A DNA stretch of 33,669 nt from DASYAN01 sp034431765 (lineage in GTDB: Bacteria; Chloroflexota; Ktedonobacteria; Ktedonobacterales; Ktedonobacteraceae): contig DAOUDD010000107.1 in the NCBI GenBank assembly GCA_034431765.1, positions 1 to 33,669 on the forward strand. The letters run 5' to 3'. The notes below the pieces were generated by a model. That model made no database searches, had not been told where the DNA came from, and saw nothing but the letters and a program-made list of their open reading frames with translations. Of this stretch, positions 1 to 7,509 are shown in pieces (positions within the stretch are counted from its first letter, which is position 1; the number at the start of each line of letters is the position of its first letter). The position numbers and the translations under genes are program-made.

Positions 1-917
1 CCTGCCTGGTACATCGGACCGACGGGTGCTACCTGCTGCATAATCTCGCGCCTTCCACCGTAGGCCCCAACGGGTAGACCTCCGCCGATAATCTTGCCAA
101 AACAGGTCAGATCCGGCACAATATTCACCCGCTCCTGCATTCCCCCCAGAGCAACGCGGAACCCTGTCATCACCTCATCAAAAATCAGCAACGCGCCGTG
201 CTGCTCCGTCAATTCGCGCAGCCGTTCGAGAAAGCCAAACGCGGGCGGAACCAGGCCCATGTTCGCGGCAATAGGCTCGACGATGATCGCTGCAATTTCC
301 TGGGGATAGACTTTGAAGAGCTGCTCTACCGCGTCGGCATCGTTATATTCAACCGTCAGCGTATTCGCGGTCACTTCTACAGGCACACCTGGGCTATCGG
401 GCAGCCCCATCGTTGCCACACCCGAGCCGGCCTGTACCAGCAGCATATCAGCATGCCCATGATAGCCACCATTGAACTTGACGATCTTGTTACGCCCAGT
501 ATAAGCACGGGCCAGGCGTAGCGCGCTCATCGTCGCCTCGGTTCCTGAGTTGACGAAACGCACCATCTCGACTGAAGGGACGCAGGCCATGACAAGCTTT
601 GCTAGTTCGCTCTCAGCCTGGGTAGGTGCACCAAAGCTAAAGCCGCGCCTGCTCGCCTCCGTCACCGCCTCCACCACAGATGGATAGGCATGACCAAGAA
701 TCATCGGCCCCCACGATTGCACATAATCAAGGTAGCGATTGCCATCGACATCATACAGGTACGCGCCCTGCGCTCGCTCGATAAAGATTGGATTCCCACC
801 AACCCCGCGAAAAGCGCGCACAGGGCTATTCACCCCGCCCGGCAATAATTGCTGCGCCTCCTCATACAACTTATGTGAACGCGTTATCGTCAGCTCTGTT
901 TGTGTCTGCTCGCTCAT
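1..917 (-). CDS. hemL: Glutamate-1-semialdehyde 2,1-aminomutase, 3' end missing (window edge)
   Basis: PLP enzyme that converts glutamate-1-semialdehyde to 5-aminolevulinate, the second step of the C5 route that HemA starts. The visible 305 residues begin MSEQTQTELT and carry the family signatures LPGGVNSPVRAF near the N-terminus, SWGPMILGH, RFVNSGTEATM, KFNGGYHGHADMLL, IIFDEVMTGFR-like text, and FGKIIGGGLPVGAYGG, whose lysine is the PLP Schiff-base residue. The rest (roughly 125 residues, from usual family length) lies beyond base 1. The ATG at 915-917 directly follows a purine-rich GGGGAAGAGGAGAG. It is the last visible gene of the heme operon, 130 nt after hemQ, and is probably co-transcribed with it. 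Confidence 0.96.
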   Translation of the reverse strand, partial: MSEQTQTELTITRSHKLYEEAQQLLPGGVNSPVRAFRGVGGNPIFIERAQGAYLYDVDGNRYLDYVQSWGPMILGHAYPSVVEAVTEASRRGFSFGAPTQAESELAKLVMACVPSVEMVRFVNSGTEATMSALRLARAYTGRNKIVKFNGGYHGHADMLLVQAGSGVATMGLPDSPGVPVEVTANTLTVEYNDADAVEQLFKVYPQEIAAIIVEPIAANMGLVPPAFGFLERLRELTEQHGALLIFDEVMTGFRVALGGMQERVNIVPDLTCFGKIIGGGLPVGAYGGRREIMQQVAPVGPMYQA

Positions 918-1047
918 CTCTCCTCTTCCCCTTGTTTCTATTACAAATGTACCAGGCTGTTGGCAAAATGGAGGCCGAGGGAGGGCAAATGCGAGTGTGA
1001 TGCGACCATCGGCATCTCCAATGCTCACCATCGGCACCCCCTCAATC

Positions 1048-1812
1048 CTACACCCCCAACGCCCTGAGAATCTCATCCACCGGTTGAGAAACGCAGGTAT
1101 ACATGGGCGTGTCGCGCAGGGTATAGCTGCTCGCCTCAGTCTCGCGTAGCTCCTGGACGAGGTCGAGGAAGTCCGAGATGTTGTCGGTCTCGAAGGCAAC
1201 CACAAATTCCTGGTCGTCAAGGCCAAACGAATAGGTGGTGTTGAGCGAGACGGTTGGATACTTGAGACCGACGCGGATATGCTCCTTCATCATGCGGGTG
1301 CGGTCTTCCATCGGCAGGGCGTACCAGGCACGCGTCTTGACGAAGGGGTAGACGAACAGGTACTTCTTGTCATCCGGGGCGATGACAAGGCGCGGATCGT
1401 GCGCTCCACGCGCATTCTTGCCAACGTAGACCGAACGCTTGGTCATCGAAAGCATCGAGCTAACCTCGCGCAGGTACGGCCCGATAATGCTGCGGCGAAT
1501 CTGGCTGCTCAGGCTACGCAGATTCTCGATATCGTAGGTCGCCTGCCAGAACATAAAGTCGCAGTCTGTGCGAATACCGTAGAGGCCGAAGCTGCGAATC
1601 AGCTCGTTTTCTGCGAACTGGTCATAGATACGCTGAAACTCTTCCCGGCCCTGCTCACGCAGTTCGGCTGGCAACAGGTGCCACTGGGGGTCCAATTTAT
1701 AAAAAGTGAAGCGAACGAGCTGGCGTGGCTGCTTCGGCTTAGGCGAAGTCTCTGCCGTTGCCGTCTCAGGCTTCTGGACATCGTACTGCTGAGAAATTGT
1801 TGAATCTACCAT
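1048..1812 (-). CDS. hemQ: Coproheme decarboxylase, chlorite dismutase family
   Basis: HemQ oxidatively decarboxylates coproheme III to heme b in the coproporphyrin-dependent pathway. The 254-residue protein has a roughly 30-residue polar, Pro/Thr-rich leader and then the duplicated ferredoxin-like fold of the family. The functional block YLFVYPFVKTRAWYALP continues into MEDRTRMMKEHIRVG: Tyr155 matches the radical-forming tyrosine of HemQ and His178 the proximal heme ligand. Heme-degrading chlorite dismutases need a distal arginine and not this tyrosine block, so HemQ is preferred. The start codon overlaps the hemD stop by 7 nt, which suggests translational coupling. It sits where hemB is often found in such operons. 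Confidence 0.93.
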   Translation of the reverse strand: MVDSTISQQYDVQKPETATAETSPKPKQPRQLVRFTFYKLDPQWHLLPAELREQGREEFQRIYDQFAENELIRSFGLYGIRTDCDFMFWQATYDIENLRSLSSQIRRSIIGPYLREVSSMLSMTKRSVYVGKNARGAHDPRLVIAPDDKKYLFVYPFVKTRAWYALPMEDRTRMMKEHIRVGLKYPTVSLNTTYSFGLDDQEFVVAFETDNISDFLDLVQELRETEASSYTLRDTPMYTCVSQPVDEILRALGV

Positions 1813-2684
1813 AAGACACCCTCGTGTTGTAGAATAGCATCCACCAGGCCGTCAATCGTATACTCCTGCGCTTCGATATCGACACGCAGGCCCAGTGTTT
1901 GCGCGGTTTGTGATGTGATTGGTCCAATACTGGCTAGCCGTGTATGCTGCTTGACCCGGTCGAACAGCGTGCCAGGAGGCAGGACGCTCTCCTCTTCACA
2001 GCGTTTCAGCCAGGCGACGAAGTTACGTACGGTTGAAGAGCTGGTAAAAGTGACGATGTCGAGCTGTTGCTGTGCGAGCATGTGCAAGACCTCGTGTCCC
2101 CGCACATCATCGTGTGCAACAGGTAATGTATCATAGGCGGCAACCTCATCTACCTTCGCCCCTGCCCCCACCAGGTCAGTAAAGAGCACGCGCCGCGCCT
2201 CCGCAGCACGTGCCAGCAGGATACGTTGCCCAGCGATAGAGCTATTGCGCTCCTGCATATAGGTGAGCAGCGCGGCGATCACTCCCTCAGCAACGTATTC
2301 CCCCGGTACAAGATCGGCAGAGAGGCCATAGCTTGCCGCTGCTGCCGCAGTCGCCGGACCAATTGTTGCCAGGCGCACAGCGTGGAGACGCTGGATCTCA
2401 GACACATTGTAGCCAAGCGTTTGCAGGCGCTCACAGCAGATGCGCACGCCATTCACGCTGGTGAAAATCAACCAGTCATAGCCCTCACCCTTAGAGGCAT
2501 AGAGCCGCCGGAGAGCCGCGTCAAGTGCGCTCCAATCGCTCGGTGGGACGATGCGAATCGTGGGAAACTCGATGGGCGCTGCCCCCAACGCTTGCAGCTT
2601 CTCGCTCAACACGCTCGCCTGCTCACGTGTGCGCGTGACGAGAATACGTTTTCCCGCTAACGGTGCGGCTTCGACATTATGCAT
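1806..2684 (-). CDS. hemD: Uroporphyrinogen-III synthase
   Basis: Cyclises and inverts ring D of hydroxymethylbilane to give uroporphyrinogen III. The product is 292 residues from the ATG at 2682-2684 (MHNVEAAPLAGKRILVTRTR). An open frame continues upstream to 2864, but the ATG has AGGAG seven bases before it and the N-terminal GKRILVTRTREQA strand is where this family normally begins. Recognisable features are LIFTSVNGVR, ATIGPATAAAAASYG, GQRILLARAAEARRVL, IVTFTSSSTVRNF and LASIGPITSQTAQTLGL, in the order of the two-domain HemD fold. HemD sequences are poorly conserved, so the operon position after hemC adds much of the confidence. Its start overlaps the end of hemC by 8 nt and its end overlaps hemQ by 7 nt. 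Confidence 0.93.
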   Translation of the reverse strand: MHNVEAAPLAGKRILVTRTREQASVLSEKLQALGAAPIEFPTIRIVPPSDWSALDAALRRLYASKGEGYDWLIFTSVNGVRICCERLQTLGYNVSEIQRLHAVRLATIGPATAAAAASYGLSADLVPGEYVAEGVIAALLTYMQERNSSIAGQRILLARAAEARRVLFTDLVGAGAKVDEVAAYDTLPVAHDDVRGHEVLHMLAQQQLDIVTFTSSSTVRNFVAWLKRCEEESVLPPGTLFDRVKQHTRLASIGPITSQTAQTLGLRVDIEAQEYTIDGLVDAILQHEGVLW

Positions 2685-3708
2685 GCGAGTGCTCCTGCTC
2701 CCTCTCAGACGCTGGACTGACGAGGTCTCCGATGATCTGGTCAGCTCCCTGTGCCAGCGCCTCCTCGGCCAGACGTACACCAAGCTTTTCCGCCTCGGCG
2801 ATTGTTGATGTCGGCGACCAGGGCATAGTTTGACGAACGCGTACACGACGCGCACCATCAACACTGATCACTAGACCCTGCAAGGTCAGAATATCACTGG
2901 TAATCTCGCCGTAGGAGGCTACCGGAAGGTAACAGCCTGCGCCGAGACGACGCATAAACATCCTTTCAGCCGACGTTGCGGCCTGCACAGCGCGGTCTTG
3001 CAATGGCGCAAGCAATTCCAGCATCTCCGAATCAGCGCGACATTCGAGCGCTATCGCTCCCTGCCCCGGAGCCGAGAGCATCATTTCACTCGACAAGTAG
3101 GTGAGCCGTCCTGATAAGTGTTTACGCAACTCACCACTTCCATCCAGGCGATGCAGACCTGCTGCAGCCAGCAGAATAGCATCATATTCGCCAGCCTCCA
3201 GCTTGCGCAAACGCGTGTCAACATTTCCACGTACTGGTAGGATTGTGGCATGCGGCAAAAGTGTCCCAATCTGTGCGGTGCGCCGCAGGCTACACGTTCC
3301 TATGCGTAATGCCTCTCCATCTAAAGGGTCGGCAGCAGTCAGTTCTCCATCCCTCTCGACTATACGAAATTTGGGATGAGAGACGAGTACATCGCGCACA
3401 TCCTCGCGTGGCCCGACGACGACAACGCTCAGGTTATCGGGTTGCAGCGTCGGCAGGTCTTTCAGGCTGTGCACGGCGAGGTCGATGCGCCGCTCTTGCA
3501 GGGCACGCTCGATCTCGGTGACAAAGACACCGTCTCCTCCTATCTGTGTCAATGGGATGCTGCTGATGCGGTCACCAGTCGTCGAAATGTGCTCGATTCT
3601 AATAGTCAGATCGGGCCACTGCTGGCGCAATCGCTGGAGAATCCAATTGGTCTGTGTGAGAGCGAGCTTGCTGGCCCGCGTGCCTATCGTAATGTTCTTG
3701 ATCTGCAT
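2677..3708 (-). CDS. hemC: Hydroxymethylbilane synthase (porphobilinogen deaminase)
   Basis: Polymerises four porphobilinogens into hydroxymethylbilane on a covalently bound dipyrromethane cofactor. The 343-residue protein begins MQIKNITIGTRASKLALTQT and has the catalytic aspartate in HSLKDLPT (Asp84), the RGNVDTRLRKL substrate-binding loop, LSAPGQGAIALECR, and the cofactor cysteine in RRLGAGCYLPVA (Cys259). Length and motif order are typical. The N-terminus is well fixed by family conservation, which means the first 110 nt really do overlap the 3' end of hemA in another frame. The upstream AGAAGAG is only a fair ribosome binding site, consistent with coupling to hemA translation. Confidence 0.97.
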   Translation of the reverse strand: MQIKNITIGTRASKLALTQTNWILQRLRQQWPDLTIRIEHISTTGDRISSIPLTQIGGDGVFVTEIERALQERRIDLAVHSLKDLPTLQPDNLSVVVVGPREDVRDVLVSHPKFRIVERDGELTAADPLDGEALRIGTCSLRRTAQIGTLLPHATILPVRGNVDTRLRKLEAGEYDAILLAAAGLHRLDGSGELRKHLSGRLTYLSSEMMLSAPGQGAIALECRADSEMLELLAPLQDRAVQAATSAERMFMRRLGAGCYLPVASYGEITSDILTLQGLVISVDGARRVRVRQTMPWSPTSTIAEAEKLGVRLAEEALAQGADQIIGDLVSPASEREQEHSHA

Positions 3709-4975
3709 CTGTATTCTCTTCTAAGCGGAACAAATAACGGAGAGCTTCAGCATAGACATGCCCTTGTCCAACCGCTGCCGCATTTTTGAGCTGTAACATC
3801 GGAGTGTGTAAGACTTTATTCATCAAGCGCCGCGTCAATTCCTGCACTGTGGCGACTTCTCGCTCAGAAAGCCCAGGAGAGAGCTGGCGCAATGTGCGCG
3901 TTAATTCTTGCTGGCGCAGTTCGTCAACATGCTGGCGCAGATCGCTAATGGTGTTTACGACGCTGAGCGAGGCCAGCCAGTGCGAGAAGTTCGCTACCTC
4001 TTCGGCAACAATCGCCCGCACGTGTGTTGTCTCTTGCAAACGCAGCGAGATGCCGCGATCCACCTCGGCCTGAAGATCGTCAATATTATAAAGATGAACG
4101 TCTTCGTATGTTCCGACAAGCGGATCAACGTCGCGTGGCAGCGCAATATCAATCAGCAGCAGCGAGCGTCCGGCACGTCTCTCCAACACACGTTGCATCA
4201 GTTCGGGAGTGATAATAGCACGAGGAGCGCGAGTGGAGCTTATAACAACATCGGCCTCAACTAGCGCCTCGGATAGTTCTGCGAAGGGACGGAGCTCTGC
4301 CTCAAGTGAATCGGCCAGCGCGACTGCGTTTGCCTGCGTACGGTTGACAATAACGAGACGCCCGGCCCCGTTATCGCGTAGATTGCGTGCCGCGAGTTCG
4401 CTCATCTTGCCCGAACCAACCAGCAGAACAGATGCCTGCGAAAAGTCTGGCAGGAGACGGCGCGCAACCTGGACAGCCACATGGCTCAACGAGGCCGCAT
4501 TGCGACTGATGCCAGTCTCACTACGCGCGCGCTTGCCTGTGACAAGCGCGGCGCGGAAGAGCGCTGAGGTAATTGGACCAGCATAGCTCCCTCCCTGCGC
4601 CACCTCCAGCGCCTGCGCCACCTGTCCTTGAATCTGTGGCTCTCCGGGTACAAGCGAGTAGAGGCCACAGGCCACACCAAAGAGGTGCGAGATCGCCTGT
4701 TCATCGACGAATGTGTAACAATGGGCAAGCAGCTCATCATACGGCACCTGGCGCATCCTGCTCAACACAGTAAGAAGAGCTGAAATCCCTTTCTCTGGCT
4801 TATCGCACACCGCATAGAATTCGATGCGGTTGCAGGTGGAGAGCAAGACTCCTTCCTCAATATGCTGTTGAGCCTCTTGCAGAACTTGCGGTATCTGACG
4901 ATTAGAACAGGCCATGCGTTCACGTAACTCAATAGAAGCGGTAGTATGATCAACGCCAACGACGACGATATGCAT
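3599..4975 (-). CDS. hemA: Glutamyl-tRNA reductase
   Basis: NADPH-dependent reductase that converts glutamyl-tRNA(Glu) to glutamate-1-semialdehyde, the committed step of C5 tetrapyrrole synthesis. The 458-residue protein starts MHIVVVGVDHTTASIELRER. The catalytic cysteine is Cys48 in LLSTCNRIEFYAV; the NADPH domain shows VLLVGSGKMSELAARNL and IVNRTQANA; LLIDIALPRDVDP is also typical, and a C-terminal helical dimerisation region ends near LRYLFRLEE. A polar tail of about 40 residues follows and is encoded in the region overlapping hemC. GAGG lies five bases before the ATG. It is the first gene of the heme operon. Confidence 0.97.
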   Translation of the reverse strand: MHIVVVGVDHTTASIELRERMACSNRQIPQVLQEAQQHIEEGVLLSTCNRIEFYAVCDKPEKGISALLTVLSRMRQVPYDELLAHCYTFVDEQAISHLFGVACGLYSLVPGEPQIQGQVAQALEVAQGGSYAGPITSALFRAALVTGKRARSETGISRNAASLSHVAVQVARRLLPDFSQASVLLVGSGKMSELAARNLRDNGAGRLVIVNRTQANAVALADSLEAELRPFAELSEALVEADVVISSTRAPRAIITPELMQRVLERRAGRSLLLIDIALPRDVDPLVGTYEDVHLYNIDDLQAEVDRGISLRLQETTHVRAIVAEEVANFSHWLASLSVVNTISDLRQHVDELRQQELTRTLRQLSPGLSEREVATVQELTRRLMNKVLHTPMLQLKNAAAVGQGHVYAEALRYLFRLEENTDADQEHYDRHAGQQARSHTDQLDSPAIAPAVARSDY

Positions 4976-5017
4976 GCAAACCTCATAAACCTCTAAATTA
5001 TCTGCGACCTATTAGAG

Positions 5018-5045
5018 ATTTTAGCGTTTTTTTAGCATTCGTCAA
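5018..5045 (-). promoter_or_regulatory. Probable promoter of the hemACDQL operon
   Basis: Read on the minus strand, TTGACG (5045-5040) and TAAAAT (5023-5018) are separated by 16 bases, 43 nt upstream of the hemA ATG. The surrounding DNA is A/T-rich. No operator was recognised. The call comes from match to a sigma-70-type consensus only. Confidence 0.6.
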
Positions 5046-5252
5046 GGCCATTCTGCCCAATTTTAGAACTTTCCTGCTTTCTTTTTGCAACTTGTGGCGC
5101 AGAAAGGGAAAAGTGAGGCAGGAATACTTAGCCTCCATCAAGAGGGCGTTGCTCTCCAATAACGCTCTTCCTAATAAATTATTGCGCCTATTCCTACCAT
5201 TCATGGTGCGAGAAATAGGGGTCAGGCTTGCCGCGCCCGTTGCCATTGGTCC

Positions 5253-6143
5253 TCAAACACGTTCGCCGTTACCTCCACGCGTTGGCTTCTCTGCGCCAAA
5301 CTGCCATGCGGCCTGGACGCATTGTTTGAGCAAGACAGCGTTTGTCAGTGGACCGACGCCACCGGGAACAGGCGTAATAGCACCAGCAACCTCGCTCACC
5401 GGGGCGAAATCGACATCGCCAACGATGCCACCCTCGGGTAGCGCGTTAATGCCCACATCAATGACAACTGCGCCCGGACGCACCATCTCTGCCGTGACCA
5501 TGCGTGACTTCCCTACCGCTGCAACCAGAATATCGGCTTGCTGTGTCAGTTCTGCTAGATTCGGTGTGCGCGAATGACAGATCGTGACGGTTGCGTGCTT
5601 CTGCAACAACAGGAGCCCCAGTGGCTTGCCGACGACATTGCTGCGTCCAAGAATGACGACATGCTTGCCCGCGACATCTATCGAGCCGCGCTCCAGGATC
5701 TCCAGCACCGCTGCCGCTGTCGATGGGAGCAGACTGGGCATGCCAAGGAAGAGCTGTCCAGCGCTCTGCACCGTGATCCCGTCGATATCCTTCGCCACCG
5801 CTAGCGTCTCGGCCACACTCAACTGCGAGAGATGAGCCGGGAGGGGCATCTGCACAATCACCCCGTGTACAGTCTGATCCCCATTGAGGTTCAGCAAGGT
5901 CGCGTGCAACTCCTCATGAGTTGTCTGCAGGGGCAGGACTTCCAGGCGCGCCTGCACACCGATCTCACGCGCCAGGCGCAAAATCGCCTTGCTATAGACA
6001 CCTGAGGCTGCATCTCCCTCCACGCGCACAATCACCAGTCCGGGAAGCGAGTCACGTTGCTGCCGATAGCGCTCGACCTCAGCCTGCAGTTCCGCACGCA
6101 GAGCCACACTCATTGCGCGTCCATCCAGAAGCTGTGCCGTCAT
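5253..6143 (-). CDS. folD: FolD-type methylenetetrahydrofolate dehydrogenase with altered cyclohydrolase site
   Basis: FolD enzymes oxidise 5,10-methylene-THF and hydrolyse methenyl-THF to 10-formyl-THF. This 296-residue protein shows the family blocks GVIVQMPLP, KDIDGI, ILGRSNVVGKPLG, ADILVAAVGK, VVIDVGIN, GDVDF and ITPVPGGVGPLTNAVLL, so the NAD(P)-binding half is intact. The catalytic block normally written Y-x-x-x-K reads YSKAI here (Tyr50 to Ile54), so the general lysine (Lys56 in E. coli) is replaced, and the usual PCTP loop reads PSTA. On family knowledge this predicts weak or absent cyclohydrolase activity while dehydrogenase may remain. Its ATG overlaps the FchA-like gene stop by 4 nt, so the two are coupled. 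Confidence 0.9.
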   Translation of the reverse strand: MTAQLLDGRAMSVALRAELQAEVERYRQQRDSLPGLVIVRVEGDAASGVYSKAILRLAREIGVQARLEVLPLQTTHEELHATLLNLNGDQTVHGVIVQMPLPAHLSQLSVAETLAVAKDIDGITVQSAGQLFLGMPSLLPSTAAAVLEILERGSIDVAGKHVVILGRSNVVGKPLGLLLLQKHATVTICHSRTPNLAELTQQADILVAAVGKSRMVTAEMVRPGAVVIDVGINALPEGGIVGDVDFAPVSEVAGAITPVPGGVGPLTNAVLLKQCVQAAWQFGAEKPTRGGNGERV

Positions 6144-6763
6144 GAGCGACCCTCCACAATCTCCAACGCACGCTTGCTCCCGTTCGCAACAGTTGCAAGA
6201 GCAGCATCCAGGCGTGCCTGTAACTCCTCAGCGCGAGGCTTATCCTTAAGCGTCATCACATTTGCCCGCACCATCCAGGACGCCGCAGTTGCAGAGGTCG
6301 AGATCAGCAGTGCGCTTGTGGCGATATCGCTGAGCAAATTCTTACTGCCAATCTCGGCGATACGCTGGCAATCGCGAATCAGTTCAGCAGCCTGCTCAGC
6401 CATCTCCAGTGGCACACTCGCCGCCTCGACCAGGCGTGACTGGATCGCCTGCGAACGGGCCGCCTTCTCCTCATCAGTCGAGCGGGGCATCTTGAAGCAG
6501 GAGGAGAGCCGTCCATACGCCTCAATATCCTCTTGCACCAGATCTTGAAAGCGCCCCCGCTGCCTCTCCACGCGCTGCTGCAGCGTCTCAAGCTCCTGCT
6601 GCACCGCTGCATACTCGGCCTTGCCCGTCGTCAGGCGCGCCACCATAAGAATAAGAGCGGCCCCCATCGCGCCATTGAGCGCCGCAGTAGAGCCGCCACC
6701 AGGAGTCGATTGGCCCGAAGCCAGGTCATCCAGATAGGTCCGAAGCTGTTGATCTACGTACAT
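6140..6763 (-). CDS. fchA: FchA-like methenyl-THF cyclohydrolase / formiminotetrahydrofolate cyclodeaminase
   Basis: Small all-helical protein of the FTCD C-terminal (cyclodeaminase) family, 207 residues from the ATG at 6761-6763. The glycine-rich folate-binding block SGQSTPGGGSTAALNGAMGA is at the N-terminus and GSKNLLSDIATSALL in the middle matches the conserved N-x-x-SD segment of the family. An in-frame GTG at 6778 lies 15 nt upstream, but GGAAAG is correctly spaced for the ATG. Stand-alone members act as methenyl-THF cyclohydrolase (as Fch does beside MtdA in methylotrophs) or formimino-THF cyclodeaminase. The tight coupling to a FolD lacking its catalytic lysine favours the cyclohydrolase role. 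No histidine-degradation gene is in the window. Confidence 0.9.
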   Translation of the reverse strand: MYVDQQLRTYLDDLASGQSTPGGGSTAALNGAMGAALILMVARLTTGKAEYAAVQQELETLQQRVERQRGRFQDLVQEDIEAYGRLSSCFKMPRSTDEEKAARSQAIQSRLVEAASVPLEMAEQAAELIRDCQRIAEIGSKNLLSDIATSALLISTSATAASWMVRANVMTLKDKPRAEELQARLDAALATVANGSKRALEIVEGRS

Positions 6764-6888
6764 GCTATCGCTTTCCACACTAAAACTACAAAAACTCTTC
6801 TACCCGGTATACTCACCGGTCAATTTCAACAATAAGCCTCCTCATTGTATCACCCACGAGGGATGCGAGAAAAACATCTCACTTCTAA

Positions 6889-7509
6889 AAAATTAGAGAA
6901 GTTGGGAAAATAATAGACAATGCCTCAATCCCCGCTCCACTTCCCCCCAGTCCTCTACCAGATACAGTTGAAGATCCGATCAAGCCTATAGATCAACGAG
7001 CAAACGATCTCTTACGCCTACAGGAAGGTTTAGACAATATACGTTCTCTACAGCGTTTAGCGAATGAATATGATATCACAGACATTTTTCAGGATAACGG
7101 AGGCAAAGTTTTACAGCTTCTCATTCTGCTCGGCTTAAAACAATCTAAAGGGCGTGAAGGGAATGATGCTGTCGATGAAGATGGCAATGAATATGAACTC
7201 AAAACTATTAACCTATCTCTCAATCGAAATGCCGGCATTACTACACATCATCACTTGACCAAAGATATTATTCAAAAATACAGGCAAGTTACCTGGTATA
7301 TAGGTCTTTACGAGGGTATTGAACTTTTAGAAATATGGAAAGTTCATCCTTCTATATTGGACGATTTGTTCACGTCATGGGAGAAGCGGCTTGACAATGA
7401 CAGCAATAAACCGCTCAACAATCCTAAAATCCCAATACGTACTATAAGAAAAGGTGAACGTGTCTATAGGAATCCAGGCAAGCCTCAATCAGCGCTAGGC
7501 ATCGAATAA
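6889..7509 (+). CDS. PvuII-like type II restriction endonuclease, start unresolved
   Basis: The open frame encodes a protein strikingly like R.PvuII, which cuts CAGCTG. It has DIFQDNGGKVLQ, then the PD-(D/E)xK active site in GREGNDAVDEDGNEYELK: Asp at 7165, Glu at 7195 and Lys at 7201 correspond to Asp58, Glu68 and Lys70 of PvuII with identical spacing. TTHHHLTKDIIQKYRQV carries the three histidines used for base recognition, and NNPKIPIR matches the C-terminal region. No ATG, GTG or TTG exists in frame before 7255, which is too late because it would delete the active site. An ATG at 6920 lies in the next frame; one extra C in the C6 run at 6943-6948 would join it to this frame. Either the gene is broken, starts at a rare codon, or the run is misread. 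It is AT-rich compared with its neighbours, suggesting recent acquisition. Confidence 0.85.
   Translation, partial: KIREVGKIIDNASIPAPLPPSPLPDTVEDPIKPIDQRANDLLRLQEGLDNIRSLQRLANEYDITDIFQDNGGKVLQLLILLGLKQSKGREGNDAVDEDGNEYELKTINLSLNRNAGITTHHHLTKDIIQKYRQVTWYIGLYEGIELLEIWKVHPSILDDLFTSWEKRLDNDSNKPLNNPKIPIRTIRKGERVYRNPGKPQSALGIE

Noticed and set aside
1279..1803. Plus-strand open frame of 174 codons opposite hemQ
   Set aside because: It mirrors the hemQ coding sequence, has no family features, and HemQ is unambiguous on the other strand.
1806..2864. Longer hemD starting at 2864
   Set aside because: The first 60 codons lie in hemC and are Arg-rich without similarity; the ATG at 2684 has a proper ribosome site.
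6764..6888. C-protein operator (GACT/AGTC C-box) or a controller gene before the endonuclease
   Set aside because: No matching dyad and no HTH-encoding ORF were found in this stretch.
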